A DNA stretch of 15,000 bases, from positions 1-15,000 of the forward strand of contig JBBRXP010000151.1 of assembly GCA_038238555.1 (NCBI GenBank). Direction: 5' to 3'. This DNA comes from JANNXQ01 sp038238555 (GTDB taxonomy: Bacteria; Verrucomicrobiota; Verrucomicrobiia; Chthoniobacterales; Chthoniobacteraceae). Positions 1-7,905 of this stretch are shown piece by piece. Below the pieces are notes generated by a model. It was not told the DNA's origin. It saw only the letters and a program-made list of their open reading frames with translations, and did not search any database. Both the position numbers and the translations under genes were made by a program. Positions within the stretch are counted from its first letter, which is position 1. Each line of letters opens with the position of its first letter.

Positions 1-1952
1 AGAAATACTTCGCCGAAACGCAACACGGTCTCCAGTCCCCAGCGATCGCCGGTGAGATAGTGCTGGAGCAGAAAGCCGCCGATGTCGCGCCCCTGATGGC
101 CATTCACCACACCGGAAGGAATCGTGATCTGGCCCGCCCAGTAAAACGGATCTTCCTCGCTCACACCACCCGCGGAATGAGCACCCATCGGTTTCCGCGG
201 GCCGGGTGAGTGAACGAAATAGTAGTCCGCATTGTGGCGGTGGAAGGCCTCGGTGTAATCGCGATACATGCGCTGCCCGCTGCGCGCGTAAGCCTGCCAG
301 AGCGCCGTCTGCCCGTGATACATGAAGCCCGAGTAACGCCGGCTCAGCCTCGGCATCGTCTCGCCGGGCAGCGTCTTGTCGCTGTCGTAATAATGCGGTC
401 CGCAGCCGTAATCGAGAAAGCCGTAATCGCCCCAGCGCTCCTCTTGTCCGACGAGATATTCGGTCATGAAGTGCGCGAGAAATTTCTCCATCTCCGGGAA
501 ATGCTGCGGGTCATACGGATGAATGAAACCCATCGCCTCCGTGCGCCGCATCCACTGCGGATCCTGGATGCACAGCGGCGGCACCGAGCAGAGCCGGCCC
601 ACCGCGGCGAGCGATGCCGCATCGCGCGGAGCAAAGAAATGCAGCCACACATCGTGCGTGCGCGCGCTTCCTTGGGCGTCGGTCTCGATCTTGCCCATCG
701 CCGCGCTGCCGCCGGGATATTGCTTGTCCACCCAGGGTACGCCCCAGTGCTCGATGAGCGCCGCGGTGCGGTAATCGAGCAGCCGCCCGCCGCGGCTCGA
801 CCACAGATGCGCGGTGAGCCCGTCCTTGCTCACTTCGAGTTCTTTCGGAAAAAGCTGCGCGAGCTTTGGCAGGGCGATCATCGCGCCGCCGCTGGACGTT
901 TGCACCGCGGCCCAATTGCCTGCCCCTTTCGCCGCGTCGAGACCTTGCGAAAAATCCGCGAAGTCCTCCGAGCCGCGGCGCAGCTTGAGTTCGCGCCGGC
1001 TCGTCTTCTGCCCGTGATGCGGAAAGTCAGCCTGCAAAAGATACGCCGCGTCACCCGCCGCCGTGTCCAGTTTCGCGCTCACCGGCGTGGCCCCCGGCGC
1101 GGGTTCGAAGGTCGCGGCCCACGGCGCCGCGCCCGCCAGCGGCAGGCGGATGGAGATGTCCGCGTATTGCAGCGCGTGGCTGCTCTCCGTGTTGATGAAG
1201 CTATGCTGCATCTTCACCGTCGCGCTGCCCGCCGTGAATTCGAGCCGCACGACATACTTGCCGAGCCCCTCGCCGCCCGCGGTCTTGAGCAACCCTTCGC
1301 GTCGCACGACCGCAAACACACCGCCATCGACTTCCACCTTCGGCGCCTCGCTCGCATCGCCGTGCGTTTCGTCCCCCACCCTCTTCTGCTGATCCTGCAC
1401 AAGCAGGCAGGCCGCGCCGCCCTTCGTCACGACCGGGCCGCCGACTTCCACTTTCCCGAGCAGCGCGCCCGACTTCGGCAATTCAAATTTCGCCGCGCCC
1501 GTATCGAGCACGATCGCCTCCGCCGTCTCGCGGATGACGATACCCGCCGGCCGCTTCGCTGCCGCGCCGATCATCGCAAAATAACTCGTTCCTTTCTTCG
1601 CAAGAAAGTGCAGCCCCACCCATTTCAGCGAAGCGTCGGGCGTCCACTTCGCCAGCGCCTCCACGCCCGCGGTGATCGCCTTCCCGCCGCCATCCACCAC
1701 CTGCACTTGATCCGCCGACGTCACCGCACCCTTCGGCAGCGAAACGCCACAATAGATCGGAAACTCAACGCCCCCCTCCGCCGCCGGCCAATCCACACCG
1801 AGCGAAATGCGCTGCGCGACCGCCTCCGCGCCGCAAGAGGCATGCAGGAGCACGATGAGCAGAAAGGTGAGCGTCCGGACCGGGCGCAAACACGCCAGCG
1901 GAGAAGACGTTTTTTTTACGAGAAGATCTGTGGGGGAATGAGGGTCGTTCAT
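1..1952 (-). CDS. PcRGLX/YetA-like exported protein (PL26-type), partial at its C-terminus
   Basis: An open frame of about 650 codons runs without a stop from an ATG at 1952 to the window edge, so the C-terminus is missing. A hydrophobic segment at residues 27-40 (ending HASCG) marks an export signal; the Cys is in a poor lipobox, so lipoprotein status is unsure. After it, residues 48-116 fit the N-terminal RIFT-barrel domain of PcRGLX/YetA-like proteins: FPIYCGVSLPKGAV at 64-77 and WTPDASLKWVGLHF at 103-116 match the family pattern of a 'pure gold' loop and a 'WPDGS-x-KW' block. The far C-terminal part seen (GQTALWQAY, HQGRDIGGFLLQHYLTGD) fits an alpha/alpha toroid. The family includes exo-rhamnogalacturonan lyases (PL26), so a role in removing uronate units from a plant-type polysaccharide is plausible but unproven. 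The first codons (MNDPHSP) resemble those of two unrelated neighbours and seem grafted on; a TTG at 1889 is an alternative start. Confidence 0.75.
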   Translation of the reverse strand, partial: MNDPHSPTDLLVKKTSSPLACLRPVRTLTFLLIVLLHASCGAEAVAQRISLGVDWPAAEGGVEFPIYCGVSLPKGAVTSADQVQVVDGGGKAITAGVEALAKWTPDASLKWVGLHFLAKKGTSYFAMIGAAAKRPAGIVIRETAEAIVLDTGAAKFELPKSGALLGKVEVGGPVVTKGGAACLLVQDQQKRVGDETHGDASEAPKVEVDGGVFAVVRREGLLKTAGGEGLGKYVVRLEFTAGSATVKMQHSFINTESSHALQYADISIRLPLAGAAPWAATFEPAPGATPVSAKLDTAAGDAAYLLQADFPHHGQKTSRRELKLRRGSEDFADFSQGLDAAKGAGNWAAVQTSSGGAMIALPKLAQLFPKELEVSKDGLTAHLWSSRGGRLLDYRTAALIEHWGVPWVDKQYPGGSAAMGKIETDAQGSARTHDVWLHFFAPRDAASLAAVGRLCSVPPLCIQDPQWMRRTEAMGFIHPYDPQHFPEMEKFLAHFMTEYLVGQEERWGDYGFLDYGCGPHYYDSDKTLPGETMPRLSRRYSGFMYHGQTALWQAYARSGQRMYRDYTEAFHRHNADYYFVHSPGPRKPMGAHSAGGVSEEDPFYWAGQITIPSGVVNGHQGRDIGGFLLQHYLTGDRWGLETVLRFGEVF

Positions 1953-1985
1953 GGTTGGCGTGTGGTTGAGTCAGAGGTTCTCTGC
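1933..1985 (-). repeat. Repeated gene-start block, copy A
   Basis: These 53 bases cover the leader and first codons of the PcRGLX-like gene. Read on the - strand they match positions 11823-11771 at 44 of 53 positions without gaps. The shared core includes ACACGCCAAC just before the ATG and ATGAACG at the start. Similarity fades upstream of a GAGAACC motif and downstream of the CCCC run. No Shine-Dalgarno sequence is visible within it. Confidence 0.85.
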
Positions 1986-2120
1986 GGGATTAGGGGATTT
2001 TCAACAACTCCTCCTGCCGCCACCCTTCGGCGCGGGTGCTGTTGGCGGCGCGGATGGCTTTCACGGTTGTCAGCTCTACTGGCCGCGGGCGGCAAAGACC
2101 CATCGCGCCAGCGAGCCGGC
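1953..2120 (-). other. 168-bp gap between propeller gene and PcRGLX-like gene
   Basis: This is the longest gap inside the - strand gene run. Its ATG-proximal 33 bases belong to the repeated start block. Further upstream there is an AGGAGGAG stretch about 50 bases from the ATG, too far to serve that start. I see no convincing promoter, no T-tailed hairpin and no small ORF with credible features. Confidence 0.4.
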
Positions 2121-4001
2121 TCATTCTTGTTTGGGAAGCTGGCAGCGCATCAGGTGCGAACCGGAGCCGAAGTAAAGCAGGCCGTCGTGCGCGACGCAGA
2201 AGCCATAGGCGCTCTTCAGCGCGGGGTCTCGCGCGACGACCCTGGCACTGCGATCGGCGGGATCGATGGCGAAGATGGCGTCGTCGCCGAGTCCGTAGAT
2301 CAAGCCGCGCGGGCCGAAGGGTTCGTCGGCGAGGTCGGGGAAGTGCAGCGTCTTGATGGGCAGTTCGCCGGTGAAGGCGGTTTGGCCCGTGGCCGGATCG
2401 AAGGCGTAGAACTTATTTCCTCCGCGCCCCGCAACGCCGTGGACGAGGCCGTTGGCCGCGAGCACGACATCGCCGTAGCTCTTCGATCCCGGCAGCGGCC
2501 GCGCGGTGAACACCACCTCCTCGCGCGCGCAGTCCCAGAGAAATAGACAGGCTTCCTTTTCCGTCGGCACAGCCGATGAACCGCCGTGGACGCCGGTGAC
2601 GCCGAGCACTTGTCCGGTCTTCGGCACGCTCACGAGGCGGAGGATGCTTTGATTGATGATGATGTTCGGCCAAATTTTGTGCGAGAGGTCCGCTGGGTTT
2701 TCCCTCAGCAGCGCGCCGCCGAGTCGGCCCTTCGAGGGCACCGTGCCGGTGTAGATCATCCCATCTGGTCCGATGATTTCCTGCATCGGCCGCTCGTGCC
2801 CCTTGAGCGTGACTACGCGGCGCGGGTTCACGCCTTTCTTCACCGGCGCGCCGGGATCGAAGCAATCCACGCTCGCGTTCATGTAGCTGCTGATGAACAG
2901 GCCCCGCTCGTGATTGAGCGTGTCGTAAATCTGAATCGGACCCCCAGTGATCTGGCCGAAGTCCGTGAATTTCTTGGCCGCGGGATCATACGAGAAGGTG
3001 TCGGCCGGGCTGACCGTGCCGCCGTAGATCCGACCGTCGCGCTCGCAACTGACGCTGAAAATCGTGCGTGGCGCGCCCGCGTAATCGGTCTGCAAGTAAC
3101 TGACCTTGCCCCCGCGCGTGAGCTTGAGTTTCCCATCTTCGCCGATGTCCCCGATGACGAGGTTCCCCACGAAGCGCGGATTGGCGCGCGGCGTGGGCAC
3201 GCTCGTTTCATCCATCACAATCGCCTCCGGCGTGCAGCGGAATTTCGCGCCGGCCCATTCGCCGTAAACGCGCCCGTCCTTGCCGCGCCAGACCTCGGGC
3301 ACGCCTTGCTGGCGCGTCAACGCCTCGGGCAGGATTTGCTTCCGCACGCCGTTGCGTGGGTCGAATGCCCACACTTCGCCGTGCTGCATGCCGACGGGGC
3401 AATAGACGATGCCGTCGTCGCTCACGACCGGATGCGAGACATACTTCAGCCGCTCGTCAGTCGTGAGCCGCCCGAGATTCTCCACCCGGCCCGTCGCGGG
3501 ATCGCAGCGCACCAGCTCGGTGTTCGGATAAGTGCCCAGATAAAACCGGCCATCCGGCCCGACATCGGAGGCCAGCCAGTAGGAAGCTTTTTGCGAAGGC
3601 ACTCCGAGATCGACCAACTCGCGTTTAGTAACATCGTATTTGATGAAGCGGCCTGGCACGCCGACGAAGACATAGAGGTTGCCGTCAGCGGCGGAGATCA
3701 TCTGCGGGTGCCGGGAGCTAACCGGCGGCTGCCCGAACTGATTGATGTCCACCCACGTCGTCCTGCCGTCGCCCAGACGCACGCCGATAAGAGCAAAGCG
3801 GTCGGCTGTCTCAAACGCGCCCCATGCTTCCATCATGCCTGCCGCGTCGCGGGTCACGCAGCGCATGCCGAGGCCGCGCTTGACCACCGGCTGGCCGAGG
3901 TCTTCCACGGTGATGGTTTGTGCCCTCGTCGCGGCAGCAGCCAGGAGCAGCAATGTGATCAGTCGAACGATAGAGCGGATTGGACCGGCACACTTATTCA
4001 T
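2121..4001 (-). CDS. Secreted beta-propeller protein of unknown function
   Basis: This 626-aa protein starts with a clear signal peptide (RSIVRLITLLLLAAAATRAQ) if the ATG at 4001 is used. The open frame extends 21 codons further upstream to 4064, but that part would overlap the preceding gene and spoil the signal peptide. The mature protein is built of repeating blocks of the type 'G.DG.IY.GT....L...DP.TG...NLG', for example DVGPDGRFYLGTYPNTELVRC, PDGMIYTGTV, NGLVHGVAG and HDGLLYFGSG, typical of a six- to eight-bladed propeller (SMP-30/PQQ/YVTN-like). I see no obvious metal site or catalytic set. It sits 40 bp after a PL6 lyase and 168 bp before a PcRGLX-like gene, so binding or cleaving the same polysaccharide outside the cytoplasm is a reasonable guess. 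An oligogalacturonate lyase (PL22)-like propeller was considered but no diagnostic residues were recognised. Confidence 0.75.
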   Translation of the reverse strand: MNKCAGPIRSIVRLITLLLLAAAATRAQTITVEDLGQPVVKRGLGMRCVTRDAAGMMEAWGAFETADRFALIGVRLGDGRTTWVDINQFGQPPVSSRHPQMISAADGNLYVFVGVPGRFIKYDVTKRELVDLGVPSQKASYWLASDVGPDGRFYLGTYPNTELVRCDPATGRVENLGRLTTDERLKYVSHPVVSDDGIVYCPVGMQHGEVWAFDPRNGVRKQILPEALTRQQGVPEVWRGKDGRVYGEWAGAKFRCTPEAIVMDETSVPTPRANPRFVGNLVIGDIGEDGKLKLTRGGKVSYLQTDYAGAPRTIFSVSCERDGRIYGGTVSPADTFSYDPAAKKFTDFGQITGGPIQIYDTLNHERGLFISSYMNASVDCFDPGAPVKKGVNPRRVVTLKGHERPMQEIIGPDGMIYTGTVPSKGRLGGALLRENPADLSHKIWPNIIINQSILRLVSVPKTGQVLGVTGVHGGSSAVPTEKEACLFLWDCAREEVVFTARPLPGSKSYGDVVLAANGLVHGVAGRGGNKFYAFDPATGQTAFTGELPIKTLHFPDLADEPFGPRGLIYGLGDDAIFAIDPADRSARVVARDPALKSAYGFCVAHDGLLYFGSGSHLMRCQLPKQE

Positions 4002-4041
4002 GGCACGCTGAGTCGGTTGGGTTCCCCGGTCGCGCCTTTGC

Positions 4042-5664
4042 TCACGGGCTGTGCATCCCCACATCCTTTGATCTCAGAGGTCGGGGCGAAATGTTCGCGC
4101 CGATGTCTTTGCATGGTTGCAACAGGTCTTTCGTGTCGGCGTCCACGATCCATTGCTCCAAGCCGGCATAGTCATGCCGCGCCACACCTTTCACGGGACT
4201 GGCGGGGTCTAGCTCATAGATCCCTTCGCCCTCGGCGGTGAGCTTTGGATCCACGGTTCGCCACTGCGCTTCCGTAAACTGCCGGTTAGGTCCAAAGCTG
4301 AAACGCTTGTCCATCGAGTAGTTGACATTGCCAAGATGGGTGAACGCTTCTTCCTCATACGGCGGCTGGGCTTCGCGGGCAATTTTGGTAACGCCGAAGG
4401 TGCGGTTATTGAACGATAGGTTGTTCAGGAAACACCAGTGACTGGGTGCGAGGTGGGGCGTTACGAACTTGCCGGCTGTATGGGCCCGATAAATTTCCAG
4501 ATTGGCTTTAATAGGCGTGCTCTCGTCCACCTTCGCAATCCGGGAGAACACATAGGTAGAGTCAATGCCAGTCTTTCCGAGCAAAAACACGCAATCACAT
4601 TCGACGAACGTATTGTGGGCAATCAGGTTGTCGTAGCTCGCGATGTAACCCAGGTCGCGGCCGTGATCCCGGCGATCGCTCACGTTACCATCATCCTCGT
4701 GCGGAGGATCGGCGTCTCCCCATCCCGATTGCAAGGGCATGGCAAGGCCAAACATATAATTGTCAATCACCTCGTTATGCGTTCCGAAAATTCGCACGCC
4801 GCCCACCCGGTTGTCTTTCAGTTCAGTCTTCGGCAGCAGATAGATAATCGTGTTCGCGTAGAACTTGTTGTAACTCCCGTCCCGAATTGAAATCGCGCCT
4901 TCGCAGTTGATGATCGTGTTATTCCTGATGGTATTCCGGCTGGATTTGATTCCGATCATTTCTCCCTCGCCGTTGCATCGCTCGAAGAGATTGTGCTCCA
5001 CGAGCGCATAATGCGCCCACACTGCGGCGCCATGGAGCAGCACCGTCTGGCCGATGTTAGCCCGGTGCTGAAAGTAGTTGTGATCGATCCACAGGTAACG
5101 GCTGCCAATATGCGTTGCCACATAGTCGCCCGTGCTCCGGCTCGTGCGCGGGCCAAACTCACAATGATCCACGCGGACATAAGACGATTGCTCGATACCC
5201 ACCGAGTGATACGCGTCCTTCTCCCTCGCTCCGCTTTCGTCAGCGGCAAACTTGCTTCTGGTGACGCGGATATGTTCGCTTTGGAGAACCGTAACCCACG
5301 CCTTCCTGGGCATGAGTTGATGAGCAAACACAAAGCTCTCAATCGTGACCCACTTCGAACCCCTGACGTGAATGGTCTCCGTGCCCTTCAAGATCGCCGC
5401 ACCGGGAGTCTCGCTCTTGATGAGCAATGGCGCCGTCTCACTGCAATGCACTTTGACGGACAATGGCGCATCCAGCACATACTCGCCCGCCTTGACTACG
5501 ATCTGATCACCCGGCTTTGCGCCCACCACCGCCCTGATGAACATCGCCGTGCTGTCCACGATGATCGGTGGTTGCGCGGCTTGGGCGGAGGAAACGACGG
5601 TGAGCGCTATCTTGATAAAACTGCGGCGTAAGAGGTCGTGCACTGGAGCTAGAGCAATCTTCAT
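4042..5664 (-). CDS. PL6-family polysaccharide lyase (alginate lyase / chondroitinase B type)
   Basis: This 540-aa exported protein carries a Tat-like signal (RRSFIKIAL at 13-21, cut near AQA). The rest is a right-handed parallel beta-helix: PGDQIVVKAGEY at 51-62, then coils such as GSKWVTIESF, SSYVRVDHCEF and SRYLWIDHNYF. The PL6 active site is recognisable: N225 (EHNLF), E233 and E235 (GEGEM) match the calcium ligands, K240 (GIKSS) the Bronsted base and R261 (SIRDGS) the acid known from chondroitinase B and alginate lyases. GGVRIFG at 288-294 and IDNYMFG follow as usual. Its length suggests one catalytic domain with a C-terminal extension. Family members cleave alginate or dermatan sulfate by beta-elimination; which one cannot be told here. 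The ATG overlaps the amidohydrolase stop (ATGA), with an AAAGG 9 nt upstream, so the two are probably translationally coupled. Confidence 0.9.
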   Translation of the reverse strand: MKIALAPVHDLLRRSFIKIALTVVSSAQAAQPPIIVDSTAMFIRAVVGAKPGDQIVVKAGEYVLDAPLSVKVHCSETAPLLIKSETPGAAILKGTETIHVRGSKWVTIESFVFAHQLMPRKAWVTVLQSEHIRVTRSKFAADESGAREKDAYHSVGIEQSSYVRVDHCEFGPRTSRSTGDYVATHIGSRYLWIDHNYFQHRANIGQTVLLHGAAVWAHYALVEHNLFERCNGEGEMIGIKSSRNTIRNNTIINCEGAISIRDGSYNKFYANTIIYLLPKTELKDNRVGGVRIFGTHNEVIDNYMFGLAMPLQSGWGDADPPHEDDGNVSDRRDHGRDLGYIASYDNLIAHNTFVECDCVFLLGKTGIDSTYVFSRIAKVDESTPIKANLEIYRAHTAGKFVTPHLAPSHWCFLNNLSFNNRTFGVTKIAREAQPPYEEEAFTHLGNVNYSMDKRFSFGPNRQFTEAQWRTVDPKLTAEGEGIYELDPASPVKGVARHDYAGLEQWIVDADTKDLLQPCKDIGANISPRPLRSKDVGMHSP

Positions 5665-6443
5665 ATCTTGATGCCTTTCGCGTTGAGTATGGGGAGCAGG
5701 AGTCGTTTCAAGTTCTCGCCGAGGATGAGTTGTTTTGCAGCCTCGGGAATGTTCGCGCCAACCACTTTGCCAAGTTGCGAGGCAAAGCTGCGGCCTCCGG
5801 CATCGCTGCCATAGAGGACGCGCTCCGCTCCAAGTTCACGCACGGCCATCTCGGTGAAACCTGCGACGGGATCGGAGCCTGCGAGGTCGGCATAGACATT
5901 CTTCAAGTTACGGATGGAACGAATGCCCAGCTCCCAATCTCCGCCGGTGTGGCCGCAGATGATCGGCACGGTGGGATGACGCGCGGCGAGCTGCGCCAGA
6001 TCCGCGGGCGTGGACTCACCGGGATAGTTGCCCGTGAGTTTGATATAAGTGTGCTGAAAAATGACCGCGTTCAACTCGGCGGCGCGCTTGATGATGGGAT
6101 CGAGTTCCGGCGCGTTGCAACGCTTCGCCACCCATAGCTTCACGCCCACCATCGGGCCACCGGCGACGCAGCGTTCGAGTTCGGCGAGCGACACCTCCAA
6201 ATGATTCGGGTTCAGATACACGAAGCCAAACGTGCGGTCGGGAAACCTGGCGATAGCCCGGAGCACTTCGTCGTTTTGTTTGCGCAAGTCATCTGGCGGG
6301 GGATCGTGCGACCACGTCATGCCCATATAAACGCAGAGCCGCCCGATGCCCATGCGGTCGGCGATGGCGATGAGTCGCTCCATGCGCTCCTCGGGCGTGG
6401 CGCCGGTAACGCCGGACAGATGGCAATGCAAGTCCCAGATCAT
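5661..6443 (-). CDS. Amidohydrolase family protein (TIM-barrel, Amidohydro_2 type)
   Basis: This 260-aa protein has no signal peptide and is likely cytoplasmic. It begins with DLHCHLSG, giving the H-x-H metal pair (H6, H8) typical of the amidohydrolase superfamily. Further candidates for the metal site are H131 (IFQHTYIK), H165 (ICGHTGGDW) and the C-terminal aspartate D214 (YGSDAGG). This order matches the Amidohydro_2 group (aminocarboxymuconate-semialdehyde decarboxylase, sugar lactonases such as L-fuconolactonase). In a sugar-acid setting a lactone hydrolase or a related C-O/C-C bond hydrolase is plausible, but the substrate is unknown. It starts 38 bp after the aminotransferase and its stop overlaps the start of the PL6 gene by 4 bp. 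No Shine-Dalgarno sequence precedes its ATG. Confidence 0.85.
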   Translation of the reverse strand: MIWDLHCHLSGVTGATPEERMERLIAIADRMGIGRLCVYMGMTWSHDPPPDDLRKQNDEVLRAIARFPDRTFGFVYLNPNHLEVSLAELERCVAGGPMVGVKLWVAKRCNAPELDPIIKRAAELNAVIFQHTYIKLTGNYPGESTPADLAQLAARHPTVPIICGHTGGDWELGIRSIRNLKNVYADLAGSDPVAGFTEMAVRELGAERVLYGSDAGGRSFASQLGKVVGANIPEAAKQLILGENLKRLLLPILNAKGIKI

Positions 6444-6481
6444 AGTCTGACAAACGGTTAAAGTTCAAACCGCGCTCGCGA

Positions 6482-7828
6482 TCACGCCGCATAGTGCCGC
6501 GCAACCTTTCGCACGGCCTCGGCTGCGCCGAGGATGTAGCCGTCGGTCATGGCCTCGTTGATGACAACCTTGATGCCAGTTTGCAGGATAGCTTCGGCTT
6601 CGGGCGTCTGATGTTTCGAGTAGTCCATCGTAGTCAGGCCCATTTCACGCACGGGCCAATGACCTGCGAAGAAGCCGTGCTTCAGGAACACAGGATTGCG
6701 ATGCAATGGCACCGGGATGTAGCCTGCGGTGCAGGCGACTCCTTCTGCCGCGAGCGCCTTTACAAACTCCGCGCGATCGCAGCGAAACGCTTCGGGCTTG
6801 ATGCGCAGGAAGTAGAACCAATAGGCGCAGCGGTCCTCGGGATGCACCTTGTGCGGCAGCACGCCGGTCAGCGCGCTGACTTTTTCGGTCAGGAGGTTGC
6901 CGAGGCGCGCGCGTTTGGTGACGATGCCTTCGACGCGATCCAGTTGCGCGGTCGCGACGGCTGCCTGCGGCTCACTCATGCGGTAGTTGGGCGCGATTGC
7001 CTCGAACAGTCCTTTGCCGTGGATACGATCCATGCCCTTGTCGCCGAACTGCTGCAGCAGCGGTCCGAAGCGCTCGTCGTTCGATGCCACGATGCCGCCA
7101 TCCCCGCAGGTAACGTGCTTGGAGTCTTGCAGCGAAAAGCAGGCGATATGTCCGGCGACGCCGATGGGCTGGCCGCGAAACTTCGCGCCCCAAGCCTGCG
7201 CGCAGTCCTCTATCAGCACCAGCTTGTGCTTGTCGGCGATAGATCGAAGCGCGTGCATGTCGCACGGATTGCCGCAGAGATGGACGACGATGATGGCCTT
7301 GGTCTTCGGCGTGATCCGGCGCTCCACATCGGCCGGATCAAGATTGTAAGTGCTGGGCAATAGGTCGGCGAAGACCGGCACGGCTTGCTGATAGATCACA
7401 CCGATGACCGTGCCCATGTCCGAAATCGGCGAGGTGATGACTTCATCGCCCGGCGCAATGCCCGCGGCTGCCACCGCGATGTGCAAGGCCGCGGTGCCTG
7501 ACGAGCAGGTCTGCACATACTTCATTGGACAAAGACCCTTGAACCGCTCGATGAGCGCCGTCGTCTGTGGGCCTTTCCAGTAAAACAGCGAGCTCTGTCC
7601 AAGCATGGCATTTAGCCGCTCACGCTCCGGCTCGCCCCAGCGAAGGCCCGGCGTGATGACATTCTTCACCGCCTTCTCGCCGCCGAGCAGCGCGAGTTTA
7701 GGTGTGGCGGCAGACTCTGCCCCGTTGAGACCGCCAGCGATCAGCGCAGCCGAAGAAACCGCGATAAACTCCCGACGCGAAACCGCAGACGCTGGCTGGA
7801 TCGATGTTGAAGTATGATGGTCGTTCAT
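6482..7828 (-). CDS. DegT/DnrJ/EryC1/StrS-family PLP aminotransferase with Tat signal
   Basis: This 448-aa protein contains all main landmarks of the sugar aminotransferase family: SSGTAALH at 109-116 for phosphate binding, EDCAQAWGA at 207-215 with D208 and Q211 around the cofactor ring, and the PLP lysine K237 in LQDSKHVTCGDGG. The family normally transfers an amino group to a keto-sugar nucleotide in the cytoplasm. Unusually, residues 17-45 form a Tat-type signal (SRREFIAVSSAALIAGGLNG), so export seems possible. I chose the ATG at 7828 rather than a GTG at 7873 because the codons after it match the starts of two other genes in the cluster. There is no clear Shine-Dalgarno sequence. It lies 38 bp before the amidohydrolase and 77 bp after the heparinase-like gene. 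The real substrate may differ from classic sugar nucleotides. Confidence 0.88.
   Translation of the reverse strand: MNDHHTSTSIQPASAVSRREFIAVSSAALIAGGLNGAESAATPKLALLGGEKAVKNVITPGLRWGEPERERLNAMLGQSSLFYWKGPQTTALIERFKGLCPMKYVQTCSSGTAALHIAVAAAGIAPGDEVITSPISDMGTVIGVIYQQAVPVFADLLPSTYNLDPADVERRITPKTKAIIVVHLCGNPCDMHALRSIADKHKLVLIEDCAQAWGAKFRGQPIGVAGHIACFSLQDSKHVTCGDGGIVASNDERFGPLLQQFGDKGMDRIHGKGLFEAIAPNYRMSEPQAAVATAQLDRVEGIVTKRARLGNLLTEKVSALTGVLPHKVHPEDRCAYWFYFLRIKPEAFRCDRAEFVKALAAEGVACTAGYIPVPLHRNPVFLKHGFFAGHWPVREMGLTTMDYSKHQTPEAEAILQTGIKVVINEAMTDGYILGAAEAVRKVARHYAA
7703..7828 (-). repeat. 5' coding repeat, intact copy (Tat signal of aminotransferase)
   Basis: The first 42 codons of the aminotransferase gene align without a gap to the first 42 codons of the heparinase-like gene (11665-11790); 24 of 42 residues are identical. 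The best-kept stretch is ASAVSRRE at 13-20, plus ESAAT at the end. Here the hydrophobic core (AALIAGGL) is intact. Confidence 0.85.
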
Positions 7829-7877
7829 AGGTAACTTTACGGTTAGGTTTCTGCTTGGGTAAGTGGGCTGCACTAAT

Positions 7878-7900
7878 GGTTCTGGTCAGCGATGGAGTTA
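7878..7900 (-). repeat. Short 3'-flank repeat, copy 1
   Basis: This stretch lies just downstream of the stop of the heparinase-like gene. It matches 14840-14863 at 21 of 24 aligned columns (two mismatches, one gap), sharing CGATGGAGTTA and GGTTCTG on the + strand. Both copies sit directly at or after a - strand stop codon. A match of this size could still be chance in 15 kb. Confidence 0.45.
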
Positions 7901-7905
7901 GACAA

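Noticed and set aside
210..2546. A 778-codon open frame on the + strand.
   Set aside because: It lies antisense to the PcRGLX-like gene, crosses into the propeller gene, and its product is rich in Arg, His and Ala with no domain pattern. It is a by-product of high G+C on the opposite strand.
2586..4241. A 551-codon open frame on the + strand.
   Set aside because: It is antisense to the propeller gene, which has a signal peptide and clear blade repeats; the + strand product shows no recognisable motif.
6494..7363. A 289-codon open frame on the + strand.
   Set aside because: It is antisense to the aminotransferase, which has all its family motifs in the - strand frame.
7873..7890. A relic of the DapA-family C-terminus (in-frame ...NH-stop) upstream of the aminotransferase.
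   Set aside because: Only AGAACCATTA is shared with the real DapA-family end, and the same stretch aligns better with the 3'-flank repeat at 14840. It is kept only as a hint in the gene-start finding.
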